The notes under the pieces: generated by a model
Told to the model about the DNA's origin: nothing
Seen by the model: the letters and a program-made list of their open reading frames with translations, nothing else
Databases searched by the model: none
Made by a program: the position numbers and the translations under genes
From: an uncultured Gammaproteobacteria bacterium
Lineage (GTDB): Bacteria > Pseudomonadota > Gammaproteobacteria > GCA-002705445 > GCA-002716945
Assembly (NCBI GenBank): GCA_902535975.1
Contig: CACAVP010000008.1
Coordinates: forward strand, 1 to 33,842
DNA length: 33,842 nt
Reading direction: 5' to 3'
Shown: positions 1 to 14,101 of the stretch, piece by piece
Numbering within the stretch: position 1 is the stretch's first letter
Layout: every line of letters begins with the position of its first letter

Positions 1-541
1 GAGAGTCTACTATGATGGTTTCCTTGAGAATGTTCTCATATGTTTTCTTATACAAGTCAATGTTACTTACAGATAAAGACCCCAGAGTCTCACCATGATA
101 GCTATTAGATAATGCTATAAATTTGACTTTAGATTTTTTCTTTTTATTCTGCCAGTAGTGATAACTCATCTTCATCGCTGCATCAATAGACGAAGAGCCA
201 TTGTCAGTAAAGAAACATTTAGTGATTTTAGATGGCGTTAATTTTATTAACCTCTCTGAGAGATTTATGGCAGGTTCATGAGTAAAACCAGCAAGTAGAA
301 CATGTTCCAACTGTGATAATTGATTTTTAATACTTTTGTTTATGTATGCGTTTGAATGGCCGAAAAGATTAACCCACCATGAGCTTATAGCATCGAGATA
401 TTTCACTCCATCATAGTCGTACAGCCATACTCCCTTACCTGATTTGATTGGAATCATCGGGATTTTTTCATGATCCTTCATTTGGGTACAAGGATGCCAA
501 ACAACTTTTAAGTCTTTTTTAACTAGATGGGATGATTTCAT
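1..541 (-). CDS. bioA: Adenosylmethionine--8-amino-7-oxononanoate aminotransferase, 3' end beyond window
   Basis: Translating the minus strand from ATG at 541 gives about 180 residues with no stop before the window edge, so the C-terminal part, including the PLP lysine, is missing. BioA transfers the amino group of SAM to KAPA to make DAPA, the third-last step of biotin synthesis, in the cytosol. Family marks are WHPCTQM near residue 15, the ISSWW stretch (51-55) that lines the substrate pocket, the LEHVLLAGFTHEPA segment (79-92), the phosphate-binding DNGSSSIDAAMK (113-124) and SYHGET (147-152). This is a class III aminotransferase fold. It starts 17 bases after ahcY and shows no clear Shine-Dalgarno, so it is probably the last visible gene of the metK-ahcY transcript. 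The position beside SAM genes suits an enzyme that consumes SAM. BioA rather than a GABA or ornithine aminotransferase is indicated by WHPCTQM and ISSWW. Confidence 0.93.
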   Translation of the reverse strand, partial: MKSSHLVKKDLKVVWHPCTQMKDHEKIPMIPIKSGKGVWLYDYDGVKYLDAISSWWVNLFGHSNAYINKSIKNQLSQLEHVLLAGFTHEPAINLSERLIKLTPSKITKCFFTDNGSSSIDAAMKMSYHYWQNKKKKSKVKFIALSNSYHGETLGSLSVSNIDLYKKTYENILKETIIVDS

Positions 542-558
542 AATTAGTTCGGTACTAA

Positions 559-1881
<1,323 letters not shown>

Positions 1882-1884
1882 TCA

Positions 1885-3045
1885 TTAAATTGCAGATCTC
1901 AGTATATCAACCTTATCTGTTTGTTCCCATGTAAAATTTGCATCATTTCTACCAAAATGCCCAAATCCAGCTGTAGGTTTATATTTAACATTGAGTAGAT
2001 TCAGAGTAGTAATTATGCCATAAGGAGTAAGATCAAAGATATCATTAATAATACTAGATAATTTATCATCTGAGACCTTGCCTGTTCCAAATGTATTAAT
2101 TAATGTTGATGTTGGTTGCGCAACTCCTATTGCATAAGATATTTGAATCTCACATCTATCAGCGAGTCCAGCTGCAACAATATTTTTTGCAATATATCTT
2201 GCTGCATATGCAGCAGACCTATCGACTTTTGAGGGATCTTTGCCTGAAAATGCTCCTCCACCATGTCTTGCCATACCGCCGTATGTGTCAACAATGATCT
2301 TCCTACCTGTCAACCCTGAATCACCAAGCGGTCCACCTTCAACAAAATTACCGGTAGGATTTATAAAAATCCTTGTATTATCGTTAATCAAATTTTCGGG
2401 AATAACATCAAATATGATCTCTTTTTTTACATACTCTCTAAGATCTTCCAAACTTATATCACATGAGTGCTGTGTTGATAAAACAACAGTATCCACGAAT
2501 GTAGGCTTATCCTTTTCATATTGAAATGTAACTTGGCTTTTGGCATCAGGCCTCAACCAACTCACAGCTCCAGTTTTCAAAAGATTTGTTTGTTTCTCAA
2601 CCAAACGATGAGAATAATATATCGGTGATGGCATAAGAAACTCAGTCTCATTTGTGGCATATCCAAACATTAGACCTTGATCACCTGCTCCTTGATTTTT
2701 TTTCTCTTCTCGATCAACACCCATTTGTATATCAGGAGATTGTTTTGTTAGTAATTTGATGATGTTGCATTCATTCCCATTAAAACCAAGATCATTTGAG
2801 TTGTATCCTATCTCTAGAATAGTTTGTCTTATTAGTTCATCTATATCGAGATTTGCTTGAGTAGTTATCTCTCCCCCCACTACTACAGTCCCAGCATCAT
2901 CAGCTTTACCCTTTACAAAAGTTTCACATGCAACACGTGATTCTTTATCTTGTGAGAGAACATGATCTAAAATGGCATCTGACAAGTGATCACATAATTT
3001 ATCTGGATGGCCAGGTGATACGCTTTCAGATGTAAAATAATACAT
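1885..3045 (-). CDS. metK: S-adenosylmethionine synthetase
   Basis: MetK makes SAM from methionine and ATP with release of phosphate and pyrophosphate. The 386-residue length is normal. Motifs include the N-terminal [20 protein letters not shown] (ATP and metal site), [12 protein letters not shown] near residue 121, and the glycine-rich [19 protein letters not shown] near 262-280 that forms the P-loop-like active-site segment. The 55-base gap to dnaG upstream is too short for a SAM riboswitch and I see none. The start has no Shine-Dalgarno; a weak TAAACT lies six bases before the ATG, so a weak internal leaderless promoter is possible but unproven. It is probably co-transcribed with ahcY and bioA downstream. 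Confidence 0.97.
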   Translation of the reverse strand: MYYFTSESVSPGHPDKLCDHLSDAILDHVLSQDKESRVACETFVKGKADDAGTVVVGGEITTQANLDIDELIRQTILEIGYNSNDLGFNGNECNIIKLLTKQSPDIQMGVDREEKKNQGAGDQGLMFGYATNETEFLMPSPIYYSHRLVEKQTNLLKTGAVSWLRPDAKSQVTFQYEKDKPTFVDTVVLSTQHSCDISLEDLREYVKKEIIFDVIPENLINDNTRIFINPTGNFVEGGPLGDSGLTGRKIIVDTYGGMARHGGGAFSGKDPSKVDRSAAYAARYIAKNIVAAGLADRCEIQISYAIGVAQPTSTLINTFGTGKVSDDKLSSIINDIFDLTPYGIITTLNLLNVKYKPTAGFGHFGRNDANFTWEQTDKVDILRSAI

Positions 3046-3100
3046 CTGTGCAGTTTATATTACAATTGAGTGGTAATAAAGTAGATGTTTATTCCAATAA

Positions 3101-4783
3101 CTATTTCTTGAAAGTTTTAATGAATTCTCTCTCATCATCAGATAATTTTTGACCGTCAGTATATCTATTAAGCAGGTCAAAATAGATTTTCTCTTTAGAG
3201 CTCAGCTCTAATTGATGAAAAATTTCTTTGATTGTAACTCTTGCAGAATCTTCAGACTTCTCATTTGATTCAAAAGAAACAATAGTTTTGATAGTCTCAT
3301 TATTAGGAAATAACTTTAATAGATGTGCAGCTGTAAAATTCTTATTATGGTTAATTTCTTCTGTGATAATATCATAAATATTTTTCAACGAGGTTTCTGA
3401 AATTATATTCTTACAATCAAACTCTTTGACTAACCTTGGATATTCTATAAATAAACTTAGAAGTGTAAGTTCTTTGATATCAAATTCTTGATTCGTATTC
3501 GATGAAGTTTTTTTTTCTTTATTGTTTGATGTTTGGCTCTCCTTTGGTATCACATTTCCTGTTATTTCCTGTATCTCTTCTCTAAGTATATCTGTATACA
3601 TGATGTCGGGCATTTGATCGAGAACTTTCTTTGCCTCTAATGCGAAAGAGGTTTTTCCTTCTACTGTGTTAGTGTCTTTATTAGACTTGAGATATTCAAT
3701 TATGTATTGCGACAACGGCATAGAATTATCTATTAAATTATCAAAATTTTCTCTATCAGTTTTAACATACGAATCGGGATCACATCCTTCGGGCAGAAAA
3801 ACTAGAGATAGCTGTATTTCATCTTTTAACTCAGTTAGACAATTTGATATGGCCTTCCATGCTGCAGATTTACCTGCAGTGTCACCATCAAAACAAAATA
3901 TAATCTTATTTGTATACCTCTTTATTTTATTGAAGTGATGCTTGGTAAATGCTGTTCCCAATGTGGCGACGCAGTTCCTCAATCCAGATTTATATAATCC
4001 AATGACATCAGTATATCCCTCAACAATGATGACTGATTTATCCTTGCTTATTTCTTTTTTACATTCATATAGGCCATATAGCTCAAAACTTTTGTGAAAT
4101 AGCTTAGTTTCTGGAGAGTTTAAATATTTAGCTCCGTCTTCTGAATTATAAACTCTTGCTCCAAAACCAATAATATTTCCGGTTGAGTTTCTTATAGGAA
4201 ACATAATTCTATTTCTGAAACGGTCATATGTTTTGTTATTAGATTTGATTATCAGTCCAGCCTCTACTGCATTATTCATAATTTTTTCTTTTGCGAATAA
4301 GTTAGTTAGATCATCCCACTTATTATTAGATAGTCCTAAGTGAAAAACATCTACCATATCCTGATCGATACCTCTGCTCTCGAGGTAGGTCTTTGCTTTT
4401 GGATTATTTTTCAGAGCACGACTATAAAAGTCAGCGGCAAGTTTATTTGATATAAAAAGGTTGTAGTGAGCATCATTTTTTTTTGTCTTTTCTGGAAGCT
4501 CAAGTCCTGCTGCTTGTGCTAATTTTGTTAGAGCTTCAATGAAAGTAAGATTATCATGCTCCTGAAGAAATTTTATAGCGTCACCGTGAGCACCACAACC
4601 AAAGCAATGATAAAATTGTTTTGACGAAGAGACATTGAATGAAGGTGTTTTTTCGTTGTGAAATGGACACAGACCCTTAAAGTTTGCTCCATTCTTTGTA
4701 AGGTTTACTTTTTCTTTTATTACATCAACTATGTCGGTTGAAGACAGAACCTGATCAATAAATGCTCTATCAAAATTTGCCAT
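3101..4783 (-). CDS. dnaG: DNA primase
   Basis: DnaG lays down RNA primers for chromosome replication at the fork, working with the DnaB helicase. The 560-residue protein has the three primase parts: the CHC2 zinc finger with C39, H42, C60 and C63, the catalytic TOPRIM core with EGYTD (255-259) and the metal-binding FCFDGDTAGKSA near 297-308, and a C-terminal helicase-binding region after about residue 430 that is less conserved. It is slightly shorter than the 581-residue E. coli enzyme. Its ATG shares one base with the gltB stop (TAATG), which implies translational coupling. In most gammaproteobacteria dnaG sits between rpsU and rpoD; here it follows gltB, precedes metK, and rpoD is absent. 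Confidence 0.97.
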   Translation of the reverse strand: MANFDRAFIDQVLSSTDIVDVIKEKVNLTKNGANFKGLCPFHNEKTPSFNVSSSKQFYHCFGCGAHGDAIKFLQEHDNLTFIEALTKLAQAAGLELPEKTKKNDAHYNLFISNKLAADFYSRALKNNPKAKTYLESRGIDQDMVDVFHLGLSNNKWDDLTNLFAKEKIMNNAVEAGLIIKSNNKTYDRFRNRIMFPIRNSTGNIIGFGARVYNSEDGAKYLNSPETKLFHKSFELYGLYECKKEISKDKSVIIVEGYTDVIGLYKSGLRNCVATLGTAFTKHHFNKIKRYTNKIIFCFDGDTAGKSAAWKAISNCLTELKDEIQLSLVFLPEGCDPDSYVKTDRENFDNLIDNSMPLSQYIIEYLKSNKDTNTVEGKTSFALEAKKVLDQMPDIMYTDILREEIQEITGNVIPKESQTSNNKEKKTSSNTNQEFDIKELTLLSLFIEYPRLVKEFDCKNIISETSLKNIYDIITEEINHNKNFTAAHLLKLFPNNETIKTIVSFESNEKSEDSARVTIKEIFHQLELSSKEKIYFDLLNRYTDGQKLSDDEREFIKTFKK

Positions 4784-7700
4784 TATGCGACTTTATTAAT
4801 CACATTCTTCTTAATATCTTCCATTGATGCATTTATTGGCTTAATTAATTTAATATTACATATTTCATTTTCAAAATTCTTTAATATGTTCTTAGCCTTG
4901 ATACTTTTTGTTTCCTTTACGTAATCTTTGATAATCTTCTTAAAGTAACTGATTGCTGTCTTGTCAGCTTTTGAGAGTTCTACAAGTTCTACAGAGCTTT
5001 TGTTGAGGTTCTTATCTAACCTATGTGATTTATCATAAACAAAGGCAACTCCACCTGTCATACCAGCTCCAAAATTGTTTCCAACCTCTCCTAAAACAGT
5101 TACAGAGCCTCCAGTCATGTATTCGCAACAATGGTCGCCTGCTCCTTCTATGGTAGCAATAGCACCTGAGTTTCTAACAGCAAATCTCTCACCCGCTTTA
5201 CCTTCAGCGTAGAGTTTACCACCTGTAGCACCATATAGACATGTATTCCCGATTATACTATTTTTATCAGCAATATTTTTGAAAGGTGATGAAGCACTGA
5301 TAGTTATTTTACCGCCAGACATTCCCTTACCGACATAGTCATTTGCATCCCCAGTAAGATGGATTTCAACACCGCCTGCATTCCATACTCCGAGACTTTG
5401 ACCAGCAGTTCCATTTAAATTTAACCTTATGGGCGTATTGGAGAAACCATGATTTCCGTATCTTTTAGCTATCTCTCCTGAGAGACTGGCACCTATAGAA
5501 CGATCAAGATTCTTTATGCCATATTCTAGAGTGATACTTTTACGATTTATAATTGCATTTTTAGAGTCTTTAAGAATTTTTCTGGCTAATACACCCTTAT
5601 CATATGGCTTATTTGATTTAGTTGTACAATACTTATCAGATTTTTTATTTGCAATTGTTAGCATCTTTTTTAGACTTAAAGCCTTGTGTTTTTCTGTGAT
5701 GCCTTTACTAATTGATAATAGATGTGTCTGACCGGTTAGTTCATCAATTGTTTTAATACCCAGCGATGCCATTATTTCTCTGACTTCTTGCGCAATGAAT
5801 TTGAAGTAATTTACAACTCTTTCAGGGCTACCCGAAAAATGTTTCATTCGTAGTATTTTATTTTGTGTGGCAACGCCTGTTGCGCAATTATTTAAGTGAC
5901 ATATTCTTAAATACTTACAGCCTAAAGCAACCATTACTGATGTTCCAAACCCATAACTTTCTGCTCCAAAGATTGCGGCTTTTATAACATCTAATCCTGT
6001 TTTAAGCCCACCGTCTGTCTGTATTCTTACTTTGTGTCTAAGATTATTCAGCATTAATGTTTGCTGAGTTTCTGCAATCCCCATTTCCCATGGTGAACCA
6101 GCATACTTAACTGAAGTTAGTGGACTAGCTCCTGTCCCGCCATCATAACCTGAAATAGTAATCAGATCTGCGTAAGCTTTCGTTACCCCAGCAGCAATCG
6201 TTCCAACCCCTTTTTGTGATACAAGTTTTACGGAGATAAGAGCTCGACTATTGACTTGTTTTAAATCGTAAATAAGCTGAGCTAAATCCTCAATACTATA
6301 TATATCATGGTGCGGAGGTGGCGATATTAGAGTAACTCCAGGGACTGAGTATCTAAGTTTGGCAATATATTGATCAACTTTATCTCCAGGCAGCTGACCT
6401 CCTTCCCCAGGTTTTGCACCTTGAGCTATTTTAATCTGTATCACATCGGCATTCACAAGATAATGTGGTGTCACACCAAATCTCCCTGAAGCAACTTGTT
6501 TAATCTTTGATGTTTTAGGCGAATTATATCTCTTGATATCTTCCCCACCTTCACCAGAATTAGATCTTCCTCCGATTGCATTCATCGCAATTGCAAGAGC
6601 TTCATGCGCTTCTGGAGACAGAGCGCCCAGAGACATCCCAGCTGTATCAAATCTCTTGAGTATACTTTTAGATGACTCAACCTGAGATAGAGGTATCGCC
6701 TTTTTCTTTTTAAGATTAAATAAATCTCTAAGAAAACTAGGATCTCTTGAATTTACTAACTTAGAGAACTTTTTATAATCCTCATAGTCACCAGTAGTTA
6801 CACATTCTTGCAATGCTTTTACGACATCAGGATTATAATCATGATATTCGCCATCCGAGGTGAACTTGAGTAGGCCGCCCTTACCGATGCCGTCAGATAC
6901 TTTCATTGAATATTCTTTATTAATTCTTAAATCACTCTCAATATCATCAAAGCTCGCACCTTCAATTCTAGAAACATTATTTCTAAAACATAAATCAATC
7001 ACATTGGAATTTAACCCAATTATTTCAAATAGCTGAGCACCCCTGTAACTAGATATACATGAAATACCCATCTTAGACATTATTTTTAATAACCCTTTAT
7101 TAATTCCCTTGATGAAATTATTAACGTGCTGAGCATATATTTTCTCATCTTGATTGTTACGCATAATCATATTGTTAATTATCTCTAGAGCTAGATAAGG
7201 ATAAATTGCTGATGCACCATATCCTAGTAACACAGCAAAATGATGTGAGTTCCAGGTAGAAGCTGTTTCAACTATGATATTGCAGTCACATCTTAATCCT
7301 TCTGAAATTAGCCTATGATGCACTGCTCCTACAGCCATAACAGCAGGAATTGTCATTTGATTGTTATTTAAGCTGATATCAGAGAGTACTATAAGGACAG
7401 CTCCCTTCTTGACTGTTCTTACTGCTCTGTCACAAATTGTATTGATAGCTTCCTCTAAATCTATATTTGAATCATAGTGGAGACTCAATTTATCACTTTG
7501 GAAACCTTTCTCTTTTGAATTAGTGAGTCTATCAAAGACTTGTTTGGATAGAACTGGAGAGCTAAGTACTAATCTTCCCGCATGAAGTGAAGATTCTTCA
7601 AAAAGGTTTCTCTCAACTCCCAAACAGGTTTCTAATGACATCACGCTGGTTTCTCTAAGCGAGTCAATAGGAGGGTTAGTTACCTGGGCAAACTGTTGTC

Positions 7701-9234
7701 TAAAATAATCATATAAAGATCTTGATTGTTTTGATAGAACAGGCATTGGTGTATCATCACCCATAGAACCTGTCGCTTCTAGCGCAAGATTTGCAAGAGG
7801 TAGTATCACATCTTTTTCTTCTTCAAGCGTAACGCCATAAAACTTTTTATACGTGGTTAAATCTGAAGAGTTAAACGAGAGGGGTAGCTCCTCATTTTCA
7901 TCATAACTAGTAAGATTTATAGAGTTCTTATTTAGCCATTCATCATACGGATGTCTATCTTTTAGGATTTTATTAATGTCATCAGATAGCAGTACTTCGC
8001 CATTGAGAGTATCAACAGCCAGCATATCTCCTGGGGCTAGCCTTCCTTTTTCTATGATTTCAGAATCATCGTAATCATAAACACCAACTTCGGATGCGAG
8101 TGTAATATGTCTATCTTTTGAAATAACATATCTTGCTGGTCTCAAACCATTTCTATCAAGAGCACAAGCAGCGTATCTTCCATCGGTTAAAACGATGCCC
8201 GCTGGTCCGTCCCACGGTTCCATATGCATCGAATGATATTCAAAACATGCTTTAAGTTTAGTATCAATTTGATTATTATTTTGCCAAGCAGGAGGAATAA
8301 GTGTTCTCATTGCTCTGAAGATTCCCATATCACCAGCTAATAGATATTCCAACATATTGTCTAATGAGTAAGAATCGGAGTCCTCCATTGATACAACTGG
8401 ATGTAGCTTTTTCAGTTCAGGCAAGTCTGATATATCCAGTTTGCTCCTCCTGGCCATATACCAGTGCCTATTTCCTTGAATAGTATTAATTTCTCCATTA
8501 TGTGCTAGGTGTCTAAATGGCTGAGCAAGTTTCCACTGTGGGAGTGTGTTAGTAGAGAATCTTTGATGAAAGACACATAAAGATGTTTTCATTTCTCTGT
8601 GAGTTAGATCTGGATAAAACTTTTGTATATTTTCAGAGACAATTAATCCCTTATATGAAATTACTTTCGAGGACATACTGCATATGTATAAATCAGGCTC
8701 ATTAAGTATTTTTTCTATATGAAGTCTGGCAACATATAATTTTTTTTCAAATTCATTTTCATGAAGAGCATCACTGCCTGTTATTATTATCTGTTGTATG
8801 TCTGGGAGGCTTGCAAGCGCATCTTTGCCACAAACACTTTTATCTATCGGTACATGTCTCCATCCCAGTACATTTAGTCCTGATTTCTTAATTTGAAAAA
8901 AGAATGTTTCTTTAATTTTTTTATGCTTTGATTTGTTCTTAGGTAGGAACACTGTACCGAAAGCATAATTGTTGCTTAGTTTGATGCCTAATTCTTGTGC
9001 ACAGTGATTAAAAAAATCATCAGGTTTTTTGATCAGTAAGCCACATCCATCGCTGGATTTGCCATCATCAGACACTGCCCCTCTGTGTTTTAATCTGTTT
9101 AACGCTTCGATACTTGTATTTATGACCCAGCTAGATGGCTTATCATCCATGTTAGCTATTAGACCAAAACCACAATTATCCCTTTCGAAAGTAGGTGAAT
9201 ACAATGAATTTTTTGATTTATGTCCGTTCTTCAT
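4783..9234 (-). CDS. gltB: Glutamate synthase (NADPH-type) large subunit
   Basis: GltB combines 2-oxoglutarate with ammonia from glutamine to form two glutamates, the main entry of nitrogen after glutamine synthetase. The 1483-residue length is normal. Cys21 in ERDNCGFG is the glutaminase nucleophile that becomes the N-terminus after removal of a 20-residue propeptide. The central domain is followed by the FMN/synthase domain, which includes SNSGEGGED and the QGAKPGEGGQLPG loop, then the 3Fe-4S cysteines in CKYLRICHLNNC. The C-terminal beta-helix domain has glycine repeats such as GNTCLYGATGGKLYAEG. aroB lies 36 bases upstream; the ATG lacks an obvious Shine-Dalgarno. Its partner gltD is not adjacent but three genes upstream, which is unusual. 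Confidence 0.97.
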   Translation of the reverse strand: MKNGHKSKNSLYSPTFERDNCGFGLIANMDDKPSSWVINTSIEALNRLKHRGAVSDDGKSSDGCGLLIKKPDDFFNHCAQELGIKLSNNYAFGTVFLPKNKSKHKKIKETFFFQIKKSGLNVLGWRHVPIDKSVCGKDALASLPDIQQIIITGSDALHENEFEKKLYVARLHIEKILNEPDLYICSMSSKVISYKGLIVSENIQKFYPDLTHREMKTSLCVFHQRFSTNTLPQWKLAQPFRHLAHNGEINTIQGNRHWYMARRSKLDISDLPELKKLHPVVSMEDSDSYSLDNMLEYLLAGDMGIFRAMRTLIPPAWQNNNQIDTKLKACFEYHSMHMEPWDGPAGIVLTDGRYAACALDRNGLRPARYVISKDRHITLASEVGVYDYDDSEIIEKGRLAPGDMLAVDTLNGEVLLSDDINKILKDRHPYDEWLNKNSINLTSYDENEELPLSFNSSDLTTYKKFYGVTLEEEKDVILPLANLALEATGSMGDDTPMPVLSKQSRSLYDYFRQQFAQVTNPPIDSLRETSVMSLETCLGVERNLFEESSLHAGRLVLSSPVLSKQVFDRLTNSKEKGFQSDKLSLHYDSNIDLEEAINTICDRAVRTVKKGAVLIVLSDISLNNNQMTIPAVMAVGAVHHRLISEGLRCDCNIIVETASTWNSHHFAVLLGYGASAIYPYLALEIINNMIMRNNQDEKIYAQHVNNFIKGINKGLLKIMSKMGISCISSYRGAQLFEIIGLNSNVIDLCFRNNVSRIEGASFDDIESDLRINKEYSMKVSDGIGKGGLLKFTSDGEYHDYNPDVVKALQECVTTGDYEDYKKFSKLVNSRDPSFLRDLFNLKKKKAIPLSQVESSKSILKRFDTAGMSLGALSPEAHEALAIAMNAIGGRSNSGEGGEDIKRYNSPKTSKIKQVASGRFGVTPHYLVNADVIQIKIAQGAKPGEGGQLPGDKVDQYIAKLRYSVPGVTLISPPPHHDIYSIEDLAQLIYDLKQVNSRALISVKLVSQKGVGTIAAGVTKAYADLITISGYDGGTGASPLTSVKYAGSPWEMGIAETQQTLMLNNLRHKVRIQTDGGLKTGLDVIKAAIFGAESYGFGTSVMVALGCKYLRICHLNNCATGVATQNKILRMKHFSGSPERVVNYFKFIAQEVREIMASLGIKTIDELTGQTHLLSISKGITEKHKALSLKKMLTIANKKSDKYCTTKSNKPYDKGVLARKILKDSKNAIINRKSITLEYGIKNLDRSIGASLSGEIAKRYGNHGFSNTPIRLNLNGTAGQSLGVWNAGGVEIHLTGDANDYVGKGMSGGKITISASSPFKNIADKNSIIGNTCLYGATGGKLYAEGKAGERFAVRNSGAIATIEGAGDHCCEYMTGGSVTVLGEVGNNFGAGMTGGVAFVYDKSHRLDKNLNKSSVELVELSKADKTAISYFKKIIKDYVKETKSIKAKNILKNFENEICNIKLIKPINASMEDIKKNVINKVA

Positions 9235-9270
9235 AGTATTAACATTTTATCACAAATATTAATTAATGAA

Positions 9271-10347
9271 TTATCTGATGAAGTTTTTAGATATCTCTTT
9301 TAGGTATTTATTGTCTAACTTGTCGTTTATAAAAGCATTTCCAATTTTATCCAATAAGATAAATCTATTTTTACCAGATATTTTTTTCTTGTCATGCCCA
9401 ATGTGTTTCATTATAGATGCTGCTGTTATCTTTTTTGGGATCATAGTTGGCATTTGCATATTTAGAAGCATATCTTCAATGTTGCAATATTCATCATGAG
9501 TTAAATATCCTCGATCAGCAGAAATAGCTGATGCAATGTTCATTCCCACACTGATAGCTTCACCATGGAGGATCCCTTTATAATTCTTGGAGGCTTCAAT
9601 AGCATGTCCAAAAGTATGACCAAAGTTTAGTATCGCTCTTATTCCACTCTCAAGCTCATCTTCCTTCACAACTTGAGCTTTGATAGATGCACATGTAAAA
9701 ATAGTTCTTAAAAGGCAATCAGTATTCTGTTGAATAATTTTAGAATAATTATTATCTATGAATTTAAAAAAACTCTTATTTTTTATCAAACCATATTTTA
9801 TCACTTCTGCCATTCCAGCCATAAACTCTCTTTTTGGGAGAGTTTTCAGGACTGCACTATCCATTAAAATTACACTTGGATGCTTGAATGATCCAATCAT
9901 ATTTTTACCAAGAGGATGATTTATGCCACACTTGCCACCAATAGACGAGTCAACTTGAGCAAGTAAAGTAGTTGGAATATGGATTAATTGAACACCTCTC
10001 ATAAATGTATCTGCAGCAAACGCGACCATGTCACCAATTACACCTCCACCAAGCGCAACTATTGTAAGCGATCTATCATATTTATTCTTTATCAGATAGT
10101 CGTGTATTTGTTGTAATGTTTTTATATTTTTATATTTTTCGCCATCCCGTAATATCAAACTATTCACATTGTAATCTTTGAACATACGTTTAGTCTGTTT
10201 GAGGTATAACTTTGCAATGGTTGAGTTTGTTATTATTACAACATCATTCTTCTTAACATAATTCTCAGGATTTATTGTTTTCAATATATTCGATCCAACT
10301 AGGATAGGAATTTTGATATTATTTAGTTGAAGGTTAATCTTTCTCAC
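9271..10347 (-). CDS. aroB: 3-dehydroquinate synthase
   Basis: AroB converts DAHP to 3-dehydroquinate, the second step of the shikimate pathway to aromatic amino acids, folate and quinones. The 358-residue product has the NAD-binding GGGVIGDMVAFAADTFMRG, followed by the substrate loop PTTLLAQVDSSIGGK and GINHPLGKNMIGSF, and the zinc-binding NFGHTFGHAIE near 245-255. Its start lies 14 bases inside the end of aroK, so the two are translationally linked, the usual aroK-aroB order. Nothing in the protein is truncated or atypical. Confidence 0.97.
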   Translation of the reverse strand: MRKINLQLNNIKIPILVGSNILKTINPENYVKKNDVVIITNSTIAKLYLKQTKRMFKDYNVNSLILRDGEKYKNIKTLQQIHDYLIKNKYDRSLTIVALGGGVIGDMVAFAADTFMRGVQLIHIPTTLLAQVDSSIGGKCGINHPLGKNMIGSFKHPSVILMDSAVLKTLPKREFMAGMAEVIKYGLIKNKSFFKFIDNNYSKIIQQNTDCLLRTIFTCASIKAQVVKEDELESGIRAILNFGHTFGHAIEASKNYKGILHGEAISVGMNIASAISADRGYLTHDEYCNIEDMLLNMQMPTMIPKKITAASIMKHIGHDKKKISGKNRFILLDKIGNAFINDKLDNKYLKEISKNFIR

Positions 10348-10848
10348 TGTAATTCTCTAATCTTCTGATAATAGTGGATAATACATCTTCTTTATCTAAA
10401 TTTGAAACATCAACTTCGATATTAGAAATACCTGAATAGACTGAACCCCTCTCTTTATCTAGTTGTACAAGGGTATCTTTTGTGACGTTATTCAATAAAG
10501 GTCTATGTGTTCGGTTTTTTACTCTCTCAAATTGAGTTTCTATTGATATCTTTAAGTATATAACAAGACCTTTTCTTAAAATATCTAGATTTTGATCTCT
10601 TAAAACACAACCACCGCCGGTCGAAATAACGAAGTTACTTTCTTCTGAGTATTGCTTTAGGGTAATTGACTCTAAGTCTCTAAAATATTTCTCATTGTGT
10701 TTTTGAAAAATATCGCTAATAGACATCTTCTCTTGGTCTTCAATTAGCTTATCGAGATCAAAATAAGGTAAACCTAATTTCTTCGCCAATAGTCGTCCCA
10801 TTGTAGATTTCCCAGAACCCATAGGACCGATTAAAAAGATCTGATTTA

Positions 10849-10852
<4 letters not shown>
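10334..10852 (-). CDS. aroK: Shikimate kinase
   Basis: This cytosolic kinase phosphorylates shikimate with ATP. The 172-residue length matches AroK. The Walker A loop GPMGSGKST lies at residues 9-17, followed by the substrate-binding FDLDKLIE (around 32-39), the ISTGGGCVLR glycine triplet that binds shikimate, and the lid motif NRTHRPLL. The ATG overlaps the hemE stop as ATGA, and the 3' end overlaps aroB by 14 bases, so it is an internal cistron of a long operon. AroK and AroL cannot be separated by sequence alone; position next to aroB favours aroK. Confidence 0.96.
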
Positions 10853-13310
<2,458 letters not shown>

Positions 13311-13339
13311 TTATCTCTATTAAGCGATATGAACGAATA

Positions 13340-13792
13340 TTAACTTAAGTGTTTTTTTATTAACTGACTAACGAGCGATAAATCAATAGTGTCAGCATGG
13401 TTTTTTTTAATTTCTCCCATTGCCTTACCCATTTCTTTCATTGAGCTAATTCCTAGCTTATCTATAGTCGACTTTACAATTTCTTCAGTTTCATTTTCAT
13501 TCATAACTTCAGGGAGGTAACTCTGAAGTAGGTCCATTTCTTTTTTTTCTTTTTCTGCTAATTCTGGTCTATTAGCAGATGTAAATTGGTCGTAAGAATC
13601 TTTATTTCTTTTGATAAGAGATTTAATAACTGCAACTACTTGAGAATCAGATAATTCAATTTGCTTATCCTTTTCATCTTTGTTGATAAATGACAATGCG
13701 AATCTCAAAATTGAGGAATCTTCTTTTTTACCTTCTTTAAGAAAATTTATTTGATCTTGCTGGATACTATCTTTGATAGCCGATTTTGCCAT
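13340..13792 (-). CDS. yqeY: GatB/YqeY domain protein
   Basis: This is a 150-residue cytosolic protein of the YqeY family, related to the tail domain of the GatB subunit of tRNA-dependent amidotransferase; its biochemical role is not settled. Recognisable parts are the N-terminal LRFALSFINK segment, the VVAVIKSLIKRNKDSYDQF helix region, and the C-terminal LGISSMKEMGKAMGEIKK that is the most conserved block of the family. It starts six bases after the rpsU stop with no Shine-Dalgarno, so translation is probably coupled to rpsU. rpsU-yqeY is a common proteobacterial pair and usually continues into dnaG, which is displaced here. Confidence 0.93.
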   Translation of the reverse strand: MAKSAIKDSIQQDQINFLKEGKKEDSSILRFALSFINKDEKDKQIELSDSQVVAVIKSLIKRNKDSYDQFTSANRPELAEKEKKEMDLLQSYLPEVMNENETEEIVKSTIDKLGISSMKEMGKAMGEIKKNHADTIDLSLVSQLIKKHLS

Positions 13793-13798
13793 TATTAA

Positions 13799-14023
13799 CT
13801 AGAATTTTTTATAAGGGGGTTTTTTTCTGAGTGTATCCATACTGACTTTTCTTTTACATCTTTTAGTTGCAGCTGCAATTTTTCTTTTTCGCATAGCAGT
13901 TGGTTTCTCATAAAATTCTCTGCGACGTGTTTCAGTTAAGATACCTGCTTTTTCACAGCCTCTTTTGAATCGTCTCAATGCAATTTCAAAAGGCTCATTC
14001 TCTCTTACTTGTACACTTGGCAT
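13799..14023 (-). CDS. rpsU: Small ribosomal subunit protein bS21
   Basis: bS21 is a 74-residue basic protein of the 30S subunit platform, near the 3' end of 16S rRNA, that helps mRNA start-site binding. The sequence begins [20 protein letters not shown], then carries the conserved [18 protein letters not shown] and an Arg/Lys-rich tail ending KPPYKKF. A good Shine-Dalgarno AAGGAT sits about seven bases before the ATG, unlike the neighbouring tsaD start. It is divergent from tsaD across 78 bases, the common arrangement in gammaproteobacteria. A possible promoter TTGCTT-16-TAATAT lies in that gap, but it is weak. Confidence 0.98.
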   Translation of the reverse strand: MPSVQVRENEPFEIALRRFKRGCEKAGILTETRRREFYEKPTAMRKRKIAAATKRCKRKVSMDTLRKKPPYKKF

Positions 14024-14065
14024 ATATATCCTTAATAATTAAATATTGCGATATATTACTCGATA

Positions 14066-14095
14066 TTGTCTATAAAGCAAGTTTTAACTTATAAT
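14066..14095 (+). promoter_or_regulatory. Putative sigma70 promoter giving leaderless tsaD mRNA
   Basis: TTGTCT (14066-14071) and a perfect TATAAT (14090-14095) are 18 bases apart. The -10 ends six bases before the ATG at 14102, so +1 is predicted at the A of the start codon. No Shine-Dalgarno is present upstream of that ATG. This also argues against the in-frame TTG at 14066, which would lie inside the -35 element. Confidence 0.6.
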
Positions 14096-14101
14096 ACACC
14101 G

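Noticed and set aside
3046-3100. Possible SAM riboswitch or terminator between dnaG and metK
   Set aside because: The gap is only 55 bases. A weak stem (3072-3080 with 3088-3095, one bulge) is present, but there is no T-run and no riboswitch core would fit.
14066-14101. TTG start of tsaD at 14066
   Set aside because: It overlaps the -35 and -10 hexamers, and TsaD proteins begin at MNILGIE-type residues.
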